Source of the DNA: a virus
Reading direction: 5' to 3' (one strand)
DNA length: 27,241 nucleotides
Virus record (IMG/VR): IMGVR_UViG_3300025840_000201
Coordinates: 1-27,241 of that record
In this document: positions 6,125-12,059 of the stretch, piece after piece
Layout of the letters: each line of letters begins with the position of its first letter
How positions within the stretch are numbered: the first letter of the stretch is position 1
The notes under the pieces: generated by a model
What the model saw: the letters and a program-made list of their open reading frames with translations, nothing else
Told to the model about the DNA's origin: nothing
Database searches by the model: none
Program-made: the position numbers and the translations under genes

Positions 6125-6731
6125 TAAGTTTCAAACAGCAATGGATTTCGTTGCAGACCTCAACAAGTCACATGGGGTCATGCAGCGAGGCGGTAAGCAA
6201 TACACAGAGGTAGCAAAGCGCGTAGAAGCGTTCCGCACTGTGTTTGGTGGTGAATACGGTATTGATACAGAGATACTGATTTGCAATGAGGAGCGCGTAG
6301 TCATCAAGGCTACAATATGTGACAGCGAACATTTTATTGTCGGATCGGGCTTGGCAGAAGAAATCCGTGGATCATCACACATTACAAAGACATCTGCTGT
6401 AGAGGTATGCGAGACATCAGCCATAGGACGCGCTCTGGCTTCTATGGGTATGCATGGCGGTCAGTATGCATCTGCTAATGAGATGGAAGGTGTAAAGCGT
6501 AAGGAGCAAGCTATCAAAGCATCTGACGCTGCTCCAAAGCCATCAATGGAGTTAGACCTTGCAGCGCGTGTAGATGCTGCACTGACGTTCTATGAGAACT
6601 GCGATGCAAAGCGGTTTGCTGACAATGAGAACCGCTATAAGAAGCTAATCAACAGCCCTGACTTGTCAGAGCCACAATATGAACAGCTTGTAGAAGCACA
6701 CGACAAGCGCAAAACGGAGCTAATGGTATGA
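6117..6731 (+). CDS. single-strand annealing-like recombination protein (ERF/Rad52-like)
   Basis: A 204-aa protein. The ATG at 6117 is chosen because AAGGA lies eight bases before it and because it overlaps the upstream stop; an in-frame ATG at 6093 has no such signal. Residues about 20-130 carry the features of a phage protein family related to ERF-like annealing proteins. These are YTEVAKRVEAFRTVFGGEYG, then ICDSEHFIVGSGLAEEIRG, and the hallmark KTSAVEVCETSAIGRALASM with a following GGQYASANE. Such proteins pair single strands during phage recombination or replication. The gene directly precedes and overlaps SSB (ATGA), its natural partner. The family is recognised by pattern only, so function is probable, not certain. 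Confidence 0.65.
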   Translation: MPNKFQTAMDFVADLNKSHGVMQRGGKQYTEVAKRVEAFRTVFGGEYGIDTEILICNEERVVIKATICDSEHFIVGSGLAEEIRGSSHITKTSAVEVCETSAIGRALASMGMHGGQYASANEMEGVKRKEQAIKASDAAPKPSMELDLAARVDAALTFYENCDAKRFADNENRYKKLINSPDLSEPQYEQLVEAHDKRKTELMV

Positions 6732-7108
6732 AAGTATGCACTATTATCGGGCGTGTCACCAAAGACAGTCAAATTCAAGAGAACGAGAGAGGGGGATTTC
6801 TCAAGTTTTCAGTCGCAGTTGATGATGGCTATGGAGCAAATAAAGGCACGATCTTCTTTGACGTTGACTATCACCGAACAGGAATTGCCCAGTTCGTTAC
6901 AAAAGGCAAACAAGTAGGCGTATCAGGTGAGCTAAAGACCCGTGAGTATAACGGTAAAACTTACCTAAGTATTCGCGCAAATGACGTTAAGCTAATCGGT
7001 GGTGGTCAGCAGCGTCAAGAAATCATGCATACTGAGCATGAGCCGCAGCGCTGGGCAGAAGGCCAGACCCTAAATGAACAACCAATGAACGATGAGATAC
7101 CCTTTTAG
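6728..7108 (+). CDS. ssb: single-stranded DNA-binding protein
   Basis: A 126-aa SSB. The N-terminal hundred residues form an OB fold, with the opening strand TIIGRVTKDSQIQ, then FLKFSVAVDDGY, and QFVTKGKQVGVSGELKTREY with YNGKTYLSIRANDVKLIG. After a short Gln/Glu-rich linker it ends in NDEIPF, the acidic tip that binds partner proteins in bacterial and phage SSBs. The start overlaps the annealing-protein stop by four bases. It protects single strands and recruits recombination partners. The linker is short compared with host SSBs, as is usual in phages. A large GC-rich hairpin follows the stop. Confidence 0.93.
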   Translation: MKVCTIIGRVTKDSQIQENERGGFLKFSVAVDDGYGANKGTIFFDVDYHRTGIAQFVTKGKQVGVSGELKTREYNGKTYLSIRANDVKLIGGGQQRQEIMHTEHEPQRWAEGQTLNEQPMNDEIPF

Positions 7109-7117
7109 GGTGTAACT

Positions 7118-7179
7118 GGGGGGGTGGGGTAGGCAACCAACAATGACGTTGGCCCTACAGGAAGCCCCGCCCCCTTTTT
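7118..7179 (+). terminator. long GC-rich hairpin with T tract after ssb
   Basis: GGGGG-T-GGGG (7120-7129) pairs with CCCC-G-CCCCC (7165-7174), including one wobble, and five T residues follow at 7175-7179. Inside, TAGG/CCTA (7130-7133 and 7154-7157) and CCAAC/GTTGG (7137-7141 and 7148-7152) extend the structure. A terminator is likely, perhaps partial, since genes on the same strand continue downstream. Confidence 0.8.
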
Positions 7180-7190
7180 AGAGGCATACA

Positions 7191-7583
7191 ATGACAAAAT
7201 TACAAATGGAACTGCGTAACGGATATTTAGTACCTGTTTCTCAATATGACGCAGAGCGCATGGAAGACTTGCCAGACGGGACACTGTTTAACCTGTCACA
7301 AACAGGCAAGCGATCTAACCCGCATCATAACCTATATTGGTCTACGCTGCGCAGGGTAGCTAGGGACACAGGAAAATGGCCTACAGAGCATCACCTGCAC
7401 GATGAGCTAAAGATCGCGTGTGGTTATGTGCGGATCAAGCTGTCTGCGCTGAATGGTGAACTGGTAAACATACCAGACAGCATCAGCTTTGATAAGATGA
7501 ACCAAGCGGAGTTTTTCAAATACTTTGAGATGGCAATGAAAAAGCTGGCAGAGGGAATAGGATATGACCCACTGGAAACCTAG
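7191..7583 (+). CDS. NinB/DUF1367-like recombination-associated protein
   Basis: A 130-aa protein starting at the ATG at 7191, with AGAGG six bases before it, just past the terminator hairpin. Conserved-looking blocks are KRSNPHHNLYWSTLRRVARD (about residues 40-60), then TEHHLHDELKIACGY and DSISFDKMNQAEFFKYFEMA. These resemble phage NinB or DUF1367-type proteins, which have an 'H-LYW-L' entry and a 'M-Q-EF--YFE' exit and are linked to recombination with single-stranded DNA. The operon (annealing protein, SSB, nucleases) agrees. Similarity is by eye and family choice is uncertain. The end overlaps the next gene by 20 bases. Confidence 0.5.
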   Translation: MTKLQMELRNGYLVPVSQYDAERMEDLPDGTLFNLSQTGKRSNPHHNLYWSTLRRVARDTGKWPTEHHLHDELKIACGYVRIKLSALNGELVNIPDSISFDKMNQAEFFKYFEMAMKKLAEGIGYDPLET

Positions 7584-8010
7584 TGAGGAAATGGTGCAGC
7601 GCGAGTTAGACTTGTGTGCGCGTTTAGGTAAGAAGTGGAAATGCACAGTAGAGATGCAGCACAAGTACAGTGTGTTTGATGCTGTGGCCCACAAAGACAA
7701 CAAACCGCAGGCATTCGTAGAATTACGCATCATCAATTACGCTTTCTATGATTTGCCAGACATCATGATAAGTTTGACAAAATGCACTTCGGGTAAAAAC
7801 CAAACTGAGATAACAGGATTGCCCAGCCTGTTTGTGGTACACTGGAAAAAAGACGATACCATTGGCTACATAGACATCAATAAGACTTATCACGGTGAGC
7901 CTGATTACAGGGTGTCAAAGAAAGGCATGAACAGACTGAATGATGAGGAAGAAATAGAAGTCTGCCGCCATGTCAGAACGTCACAATTCAAAATATTAAC
8001 GGATATATGA
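7564..8010 (+). CDS. PD-(D/E)XK nuclease-like protein (possibly degenerate)
   Basis: A 148-aa protein starting with ATG at 7564, inside the end of the previous gene. The centre has YSVFDAVAHKD (Asp39), then QAFVELRIIN (Glu53, Arg55) and DIMISLTKCTSG (about residues 66-76). It closes with LPSLFVVHWKKDDTIGYID. This order of strand, Asp, 'ExK'-like strand, helix with Lys and terminal strand matches the PD-(D/E)XK fold of phage nucleases and resolvases. The usual Lys of ExK is Arg here, which could lower or remove cleavage; Lys73 in the next helix might substitute. It sits between a NinB-like protein and an HTH protein in the recombination operon. Fold assignment is moderate. Confidence 0.5.
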   Translation: MTHWKPSEEMVQRELDLCARLGKKWKCTVEMQHKYSVFDAVAHKDNKPQAFVELRIINYAFYDLPDIMISLTKCTSGKNQTEITGLPSLFVVHWKKDDTIGYIDINKTYHGEPDYRVSKKGMNRLNDEEEIEVCRHVRTSQFKILTDI

Positions 8011-8318
8011 TGAGCAATATTCCACACGCCAGAAAGATACTAGAACAGCTAATGAAAGACTTAGAGGGTTTTGAGACAGACCTGATGCACATACGCGCGT
8101 CTGTCAAAGCTGCACTGCGACACATGTACCGTGACAAGCATAAAGCCGTAAAGGGCAAGAGGACGTCCAACCGCATGACCGCTACAATTCGCGATCAGAT
8201 TAAATCAATGTGTAAACATAATCCAGAAATGCACACCCGTGATGTAGCAGAAAAATTAAATGTAAACCAAGGGCGAGTGACAGAAGTTTTGGCAGGTAAA
8301 TATGACGAACTTAGCTAA
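8007..8318 (+). CDS. small helix-turn-helix protein
   Basis: A 103-aa protein starting ATGATG at 8007, overlapping the upstream stop by four bases. The N-terminal half is helical and basic (ALRHMYRDKHKAVKGKR). The C-terminal half, residues about 58-100, holds a helix-turn-helix: RDQIKSMCKHNPEMHTRDVA followed by EKLNVNQGRVTEVLAGKYDE. The 'vN-GRV-EvL-GK' ending is common in small phage DNA-binding proteins. Its role could be regulation of the early operon or assistance to the neighbouring nucleases; nothing in the sequence decides. The HNH-like gene begins inside its last codons. Confidence 0.6.
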   Translation: MMSNIPHARKILEQLMKDLEGFETDLMHIRASVKAALRHMYRDKHKAVKGKRTSNRMTATIRDQIKSMCKHNPEMHTRDVAEKLNVNQGRVTEVLAGKYDELS

Positions 8319-8649
8319 ACGCCCACCTCTTGGTCTAAAGAAAGACAAGCCACTGCGCAGCAAGAAGATGTTGGACAAGATACGCGAACTGCCTTGTGCG
8401 GTCTGTCAGGCCCACGGTGAGGTGCAGCTATCACCCACAACAGCGCACCACCCGATCCATGACCGCTACGGCGTGTACAAGCGCGGGGATGATTGGGCTA
8501 TCCCCTTATGCGATGGACACCATCAGGGGAACTTTGACGATACCAAGCAGGCTATTCACAAAGACAAACGCGCATGGCGTGAGAAATACGGCGCAGACTG
8601 GTCTTATGCGCCCTATGCGCCCTCATCAGTCCAAGACACTGATATGTAA
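8302..8649 (+). CDS. HNH-like nuclease (DUF968/Ref-like)
   Basis: A 115-aa protein from the ATG at 8302, with AGG about seven bases upstream. It has a zinc-finger-like pair CAVC (near residues 32-35), then TAHHPIHDRYG and a KRGDDWAIPLCDGHHQGNF block, followed by IHKDKRAWREKYGADW. The Cys-x2-Cys, the HH and the LC-x2-HH arrangement is that of HNH-type nucleases in the DUF968 and P1 Ref group, which cut DNA in recombination or processing of branched intermediates. It is the last gene of the plus-strand recombination operon. Its final 37 bases overlap the 3-prime end of the convergent RusA gene, an unusual tail-to-tail overlap of two nuclease genes. Confidence 0.75.
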   Translation: MTNLAKRPPLGLKKDKPLRSKKMLDKIRELPCAVCQAHGEVQLSPTTAHHPIHDRYGVYKRGDDWAIPLCDGHHQGNFDDTKQAIHKDKRAWREKYGADWSYAPYAPSSVQDTDM

Positions 8650-9050
8650 AGCACTGGCCCACGGTCAGGATGACAGAACGTCTTTTTGACCTTCATGCTT
8701 GTCACCTGCTTGTCATCAGCAAAGATAGTACCTGAGAGGCCATCCAAAGCGATTTTAGCGATGTTGTCTACGTCTGGCTTAGTCATAGGGCTTATCGCAC
8801 CATACTCTGCCTCTAATCGCTTTTTCTTAGACCATGATTGCGGGATGTCCATAAACGCGATGATTTCAACCGCCACTGGCCTCAGTGTCTGGTCAATATC
8901 GTGCTTTGCCATCTCTGCCCATGCAGCCGCATGAATACGCCTCTCGTACTCCTTGGTTTTCTGCGGAGTGTAAGTGTGGCCTACTTTGGTGAACCTTGGC
9001 CTGCCCTTGCCAATCGGCTGCCCTGATACTTCCAGTTCAATTTTATACAT
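8613..9050 (-). CDS. rusA: RusA-type Holliday junction resolvase
   Basis: A 145-aa protein on the minus strand from the ATG at 9050, with AAAGGA six to seven bases before. It starts with the RusA opening strand and KGRPRF (residues 15-20), and has the catalytic centre KPDVDNIAKIALDGLSG (91-107) followed by DDKQV (112-116). Asp93, Asp95 and Asp112 or Asp113 are the metal-binding candidates known for RusA. It resolves four-way junctions made during recombination and before packaging. It runs opposite to all neighbouring early genes and converges on the HNH-like gene with a 37-base overlap. It has its own promoter region at about 9082-9109, so it may be expressed at another time. Confidence 0.93.
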   Translation of the reverse strand: MYKIELEVSGQPIGKGRPRFTKVGHTYTPQKTKEYERRIHAAAWAEMAKHDIDQTLRPVAVEIIAFMDIPQSWSKKKRLEAEYGAISPMTKPDVDNIAKIALDGLSGTIFADDKQVTSMKVKKTFCHPDRGPVLYISVSWTDEGA

Positions 9051-9081
9051 GCCCGATCCTTTGTGTAAGAACTGCTGTCAG

Positions 9082-9109
9082 TTATTACCTTTACTTAATT
9101 TTTTTGCAA
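9082..9109 (-). promoter_or_regulatory. candidate promoter for rusA
   Basis: On the minus strand, TTGCAA (9109-9104) and TAATAA (9087-9082) are separated by 16 bases, about 32 bases from the rusA start. TTGCAA is self-complementary, so the same box could serve as a -35 for the opposite strand too. Confidence 0.45.
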
Positions 9110-9117
9110 ATACCCCC

Positions 9118-9146
9118 TTGCAATGTATCATATAAGATACTATTGT
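9118..9146 (+). promoter_or_regulatory. candidate promoter for the small early genes
   Basis: TTGCAA at 9118-9123 and TATTGT at 9141-9146 are 17 bases apart; the second TTGCAA in 15 bases. An alternative pair is TTGCAA at 9104-9109 with TATCAT at 9126-9131 (16 bases). A dyad GTATC/GATAC (9125-9140) lies between the boxes and could be an operator. Confidence 0.4.
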
Positions 9147-9176
9147 ATGTGTATGTTAAACAGAAAGGGCAAACCA

Positions 9177-9611
9177 ATGAACGTATGTAAGCAAAAAATC
9201 AAAGATCGCATTGCTGAATTAGAAGCAGAATTAGCAGATGTTTCAGATGAACAAATTGAAGCATCAAACAATGACCGTAACCGCTGGCATGAGTTACTAA
9301 ACATGGCATTGCTAGAGCGTGAATTAACGGAAGAAGAAAAAGCAGAATTTAGGTCATTGGATACAAAAACTGCTACACTGCAAGATGAACTAAACAATTT
9401 CCGCGAGACACTTGCCACACCGCTAATGCAGGCTTTCACAAAGTTTATTCTTACGAACACACCAAAATTGGTTAGCCCTGCTGGCTATCACCCCGATGAA
9501 AAGGTGTTCGTGCAAACAGAAGTTGCCGTGCATTACAATGACCGCCTTCCGTATGTCGGATATGACGGTGACCTTTATGTTCACCAAGTAGACGGGTTCA
9601 TTCAAGTTTAA
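9177..9611 (+). CDS. hypothetical early protein with N-terminal coiled coil
   Basis: A 144-aa protein. The ATG at 9177 is preferred over an in-frame ATG at 9123 because it has AAAGGG and the same CAAACCAATG start context as the next two genes; the earlier ATG lies in the promoter. Residues about 5-85 are strongly helical and acidic with heptad-like spacing (KIKDRIAELEAELADVSDEQ). The C-terminal third (about 100-144) is predicted beta-rich (VFVQTEVAVHYNDRLPYVGY). No known domain is recognised. A small early gene without homology in my knowledge; host-directed or anti-defence function is possible but unsupported. Confidence 0.7.
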   Translation: MNVCKQKIKDRIAELEAELADVSDEQIEASNNDRNRWHELLNMALLERELTEEEKAEFRSLDTKTATLQDELNNFRETLATPLMQAFTKFILTNTPKLVSPAGYHPDEKVFVQTEVAVHYNDRLPYVGYDGDLYVHQVDGFIQV

Positions 9612-9617
9612 TCAACA

Positions 9618-9633
9618 GGGGGCTTCGGCCCCC
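9618..9633 (+). other. GC-rich UUCG tetraloop hairpin
   Basis: GGGGGC-TTCG-GCCCCC is a perfect six-base-pair stem closed by a UUCG-type tetraloop, between two small genes and just before the next Shine-Dalgarno sequence. There is no T tract, so it is more likely an RNA-stability or processing element than a terminator. Confidence 0.6.
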
Positions 9634-9653
9634 ACCAACAAGGAGACAAACCA

Positions 9654-9908
9654 ATGAAAACTTTAGATAAGCTAAAAGAAATCTGCAAAGAGCATGGTTG
9701 CGATATGGACATTATGTATGATGTGTCGTGGGAAGAATGGAACCTAGTATTCTTTGCACCACCCAAGATGCAATGGAACAGTGCGACTAGCACAGCAATC
9801 ACATGGACAGGATCGCTGAAAGGCACGATTGCATTCCTTCGGTCAGAAATAAAATGCGGATTTAGCCGCGCGTCAAAAGCGCAGCTCTGGGAAACTGGTC
9901 AGATATAA
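9654..9908 (+). CDS. hypothetical small early protein
   Basis: An 84-aa protein from the ATG at 9654, with AAGGAG eight bases before in the context AAGGAGACAAACCAATG. It begins with an acidic and basic helix (KTLDKLKEICKEHGCDMDI). It continues with an aromatic-rich strand region (SWEEWNLVFFAPPKMQW) and ends with GSLKGTIAFLRSEIKCGFSR. Two Cys are in the first 16 residues and one later, without a clear metal-site spacing. No family recognised. The composition suggests a compact alpha-beta fold. Genes of this size in this position are often host-takeover or defence-evasion proteins; that is inference from location only. Confidence 0.65.
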   Translation: MKTLDKLKEICKEHGCDMDIMYDVSWEEWNLVFFAPPKMQWNSATSTAITWTGSLKGTIAFLRSEIKCGFSRASKAQLWETGQI

Positions 9909-9919
9909 GGAGCAAACCA

Positions 9920-10171
9920 ATGGGATTTTTTACACTAGGACGCACACCGCACCACGCATTCACAACAGTAACCATCAAGGGCGTGGAAATTGAGATTGTC
10001 ATTGAGGGATCACTAGACCACGATGAACACTACTTTGAACTGGACACGGTTTACCTTCAGGAGCCACGCGCTAAGACCAAAGATTTTGCACTGCCAGAGC
10101 GCATCTACAACAAGCTAACTAGCGGTGCATATGATGAGCAGTTCCACGAAGTAGCATGGGGGTCAGTGTAA
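9920..10171 (+). CDS. hypothetical small early protein
   Basis: An 83-aa protein from the ATG at 9920, with AAGGAG seven bases before (AAGGAGCAAACCAATG), the third use of this start context. Residues 10-35 look like two beta strands (HHAFTTVTIKGVEIEIVIEG). A His/Asp-rich turn follows (SLDHDEHYFELDTVYLQEP), and then a helical end (LPERIYNKLTSGAYDEQFHE). The His and acidic cluster might bind metal, but no known motif fits. No family recognised. The stop overlaps the start of the following 33-aa membrane peptide (TAATG). Confidence 0.65.
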   Translation: MGFFTLGRTPHHAFTTVTIKGVEIEIVIEGSLDHDEHYFELDTVYLQEPRAKTKDFALPERIYNKLTSGAYDEQFHEVAWGSV

Positions 10172-10272
10172 TGGACTACGGAAAGTGGACATGGGAAGAT
10201 ACAGTTATCGGGATCATCTTTGCAGTGATGATCCTGACTTGGACAGCAGGCACAATTAAAGGATGGTGGTGA
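10171..10272 (+). CDS. 33-aa single-pass membrane peptide
   Basis: A very short frame between 10171 and 10272, whose ATG overlaps the upstream TAA and whose TGA overlaps the next ATG (TGATG). The product starts with a short Trp/Asp-rich stretch (MDYGKWTWEDT), has one hydrophobic segment of about 18 residues (VIGIIFAVMILTWTAGTI) and ends KGWW. This is a typical single transmembrane helix with aromatic belts. The tight coupling at both ends argues that it is real. The function is unknown; small phage membrane peptides can alter the host envelope or exclude other phages, but no evidence here decides. Confidence 0.65.
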   Translation: MDYGKWTWEDTVIGIIFAVMILTWTAGTIKGWW

Positions 10273-10451
10273 TGAAACTAAACCCAGCCGATGAGCAGAT
10301 ACTAAAATACTTGCGCAAGCAGGTAGATCGGTTGCAAGATGAACGATACCGCACAGATGCAAGACCTAGCATCAACAATGAAATATTTGCAGCACAGCAA
10401 GAACTGCGGCGGTTTACATCTGAATTGAGGAAAAAAGGATACAACATCTAA
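10272..10451 (+). CDS. small helical hypothetical protein
   Basis: A 59-aa protein. The ATG at 10272 is chosen because AAAGGA lies eight bases before it and because it overlaps the upstream TGA; an ATG at 10263 has no good signal. Almost the whole length is a charged helix or coiled coil (EQILKYLRKQVDRLQDERYR then NNEIFAAQQELRRFTSEL) with heptad-like Leu/Ile spacing, so it probably forms a dimer. No family is recognised. The stop overlaps the next start (TAATG). A role as a small adaptor or regulator is possible but not shown. Confidence 0.65.
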   Translation: MKLNPADEQILKYLRKQVDRLQDERYRTDARPSINNEIFAAQQELRRFTSELRKKGYNI

Positions 10452-10810
10452 TGGTGAACTATTACGATACTTTGACGCGAGTATTGAAACGCACCCCAAC
10501 AGAAGCAGAAATTGGTGCAATGATGAAACTTAGACGTGAACAAGAGGGGTGGAAGAACTCTACGCAGCCAACACCCCCAGAGAGGCCAAAGAAACGCCTG
10601 AGAGAGCCGAAACAGCCTACAGGGGTCAACACTAACGATAGACAGTATCGGTGGCCTAAGAGAGCCACTCAGATAGCCCAGCGCATTAACCGCATGATGT
10701 TACGGCAGATTACGATAGAAAACATCGCATTCATTGAGGGTGTTTCGCAGTCACGCATCATGCAAGAAATCAGGCATTGGGATTTGCCAAAAGTAGAAAC
10801 TGATGAATGA
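10451..10810 (+). CDS. hypothetical protein with basic linker and HTH-like C-terminus
   Basis: A 119-aa protein from the ATG at 10451, coupled by TAATG. The N-terminus contains a helical pair (RTPTEAEIGAMMKLRREQEG). Then comes a basic Pro-rich linker (about residues 40-66: TPPERPKKRLREPKQP). The C-terminus (about 75-113) has MMLRQITIENIAFIEGVSQS and RIMQEIRHW, which looks like a helix-turn-helix with GVSQSRI as turn and recognition helix. The charge (many Arg/Lys) supports DNA or RNA binding. The family is not recognised. It precedes a structured inverted-repeat segment and the MarR-like gene. Confidence 0.65.
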   Translation: MVNYYDTLTRVLKRTPTEAEIGAMMKLRREQEGWKNSTQPTPPERPKKRLREPKQPTGVNTNDRQYRWPKRATQIAQRINRMMLRQITIENIAFIEGVSQSRIMQEIRHWDLPKVETDE

Positions 10811-10814
10811 TCGT

Positions 10815-10881
10815 GTGGGCGGCGCTTGGTGTCGGGATAAGCTAGGGGATTACCAACAAAAACTGGGTAAAAACCGCCCAC
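10815..10881 (+). other. long inverted-repeat element upstream of MarR-like gene
   Basis: GTGGGCGG (10815-10822) and CCGCCCAC (10874-10881) are perfect complements. Inside, TTGGT (10826-10830) pairs with ACCAA (10852-10856). The stretch lies between two genes and ends 33 bases before the MarR-like ATG. No T tract follows, so a regulatory leader or a binding site is more likely than a terminator. A weak 48-codon frame (10803-10949) crosses it without a Shine-Dalgarno sequence. Confidence 0.45.
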
Positions 10882-10914
10882 TGCGAAAAGATAACAAAAC
10901 AGAAAGTGAGTGCA

Positions 10915-11232
10915 ATGGAAAAGAAATTAAAAATATTATTGACATACTCTAATAACGCCTCTTGGTTTACCTTGCGGCATGTTTTGGTCATCAACCATAT
11001 CTTTGAAAATTATAAAGATGATGGTTGCCTGTATGGCCATGAAATAATCAAAAAAGTTGGGTTAGATCAAAGTACCGCAAACCGCATATTTCAATCACTG
11101 TCCAATATTAGCATGAGGCAAAACGCAGTTTCATGGATTACTTATGAAATGTGCATAGAAGATCGTAGGCATAGACAAATAGGACTAACTCCTCTTGGGA
11201 AAGCAGTCCAACAACATTATTTGGGAGCGTAA
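10915..11232 (+). CDS. MarR-like winged-helix protein
   Basis: A 105-aa protein from the ATG at 10915; an in-frame GTG three codons upstream (10906) is an alternative, and neither has a strong Shine-Dalgarno sequence. The order resembles a MarR domain: a first helix with WFTLRHVLVINHIFEN, then the turn region YGHEIIKKVGLDQSTANRIF (recognition helix about residues 50-62), and a wing that ends with EDRRHRQIGLTPLGKAVQQH. The 'DRR....LT--G' close is the usual MarR signature. It probably regulates a phage or host promoter; the target is unknown. The upstream inverted repeat is a candidate operator or leader. Confidence 0.7.
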   Translation: MEKKLKILLTYSNNASWFTLRHVLVINHIFENYKDDGCLYGHEIIKKVGLDQSTANRIFQSLSNISMRQNAVSWITYEMCIEDRRHRQIGLTPLGKAVQQHYLGA

Positions 11233-11233
11233 C

Positions 11234-11464
11234 ATGGAGTGGTTCACAGCGTTATACATAGAATATTCACTGCGTGGGATTGACATAGAAACATATTTGA
11301 TTTTGCCAGACTATGAGGCTTGTCAAATAGCAATCCGCGACAATGAAGATATGTATAAGTATTTCAACGTGGATAGCGATGTTAATATGTACTGTGTACG
11401 CACCAACACCCTATCCAGATCAATAAAGCCTAAACTTAGGCCAACCACCGATAAATCTTCTTAG
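11234..11464 (+). CDS. hypothetical protein, last early gene
   Basis: A 76-aa protein from the ATG at 11234, with GGGAG six bases before; a longer in-frame start at 11195 lies inside the MarR-like gene and is less likely. It has an aromatic N-terminus (MEWFTALYIEYSLRGIDIET), an acidic middle (DNEDMYKYFNVDSDVNMY) and a basic tail. No family is recognised. Its last 29 bases overlap the end of the convergent endolysin gene, so this point is the junction of the early plus-strand and late minus-strand regions. No terminator hairpin was seen between them. Confidence 0.6.
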   Translation: MEWFTALYIEYSLRGIDIETYLILPDYEACQIAIRDNEDMYKYFNVDSDVNMYCVRTNTLSRSIKPKLRPTTDKSS

Positions 11465-12059
11465 TCTTATCCATGCGGTCTTCTAGGCCATGATAGCCAC
11501 CGTTCACACGCTTGGTAATACTTTTGATAATACTATCAGTGACACCTTTATCAGCCATTGCGAACAAACCGTTTTTTTCAAAGAAGAATATCGCACTGTC
11601 CATCGCTAGTTCATCTGCAATTGGCGATGGATCATCAACTAAACTATCGCGCCCAATATGCTCTGCAAAGGCTCGTACGTTGTCCTTGCCTGTAAGCTGA
11701 ATGAAACCTTTTCCCGCGTACAGCCAGCCATCATTAGAACCAACCTTATTCCCCATGCGACCATTATAAACTCTGTTAGCAAGCTTCTGTGGGTTCATAG
11801 CATAAGGCTCTGCGTCTGCCTCAGACTTAAACCGTGAGGGCCATACCCGACACATTGTTTCTGCGCGGTAATTTAGGTTTTCTTCAGAAATCATAAAGTT
11901 GCCGCTTTCGTGCGCTGCCTGACCAAGCAAGTGTGCGCCACGGTTTGCATTCAATCCGTAATGCTCTGCAATAGCACGGGCAGTGTTAGGCCCAAACGCT
12001 CCGTCTGGTGTTACGCCGCATTTCTTTTGCAGCATCTTTAGTGCATCACCTCTAGCCAT
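11436..12059 (-). CDS. GH19-type endolysin
   Basis: A 207-aa lysis enzyme, last gene of the late operon, starting at the ATG at 12059 which overlaps the holin stop (TAATG). Residues about 8-34 resemble half of a peptidoglycan-binding repeat (LQKKCGVTPDGAFGPNTARA). The catalytic domain follows: AHESGNF with Glu51, then EENLNY with Glu59/Glu60, YNGRMGN, and GWLYAGKGFIQLTGKDN. It closes with ITKRVNGGYHGLEDR, as in chitinase-like GH19 lysozymes of phages, which hydrolyse the glycan strands of peptidoglycan. No signal peptide is seen, so export depends on the holin. The family is well supported. Confidence 0.9.
   Translation of the reverse strand: MARGDALKMLQKKCGVTPDGAFGPNTARAIAEHYGLNANRGAHLLGQAAHESGNFMISEENLNYRAETMCRVWPSRFKSEADAEPYAMNPQKLANRVYNGRMGNKVGSNDGWLYAGKGFIQLTGKDNVRAFAEHIGRDSLVDDPSPIADELAMDSAIFFFEKNGLFAMADKGVTDSIIKSITKRVNGGYHGLEDRMDKTKKIYRWLA

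Noticed and set aside
10803-10949. A 48-codon plus-strand frame across the gap between the HTH-like and MarR-like genes.
   Set aside because: It has no Shine-Dalgarno sequence, overlaps both neighbours and is crossed by the long inverted repeat; the composition does not look protein-like. Possible, but not supported enough to list as a gene.
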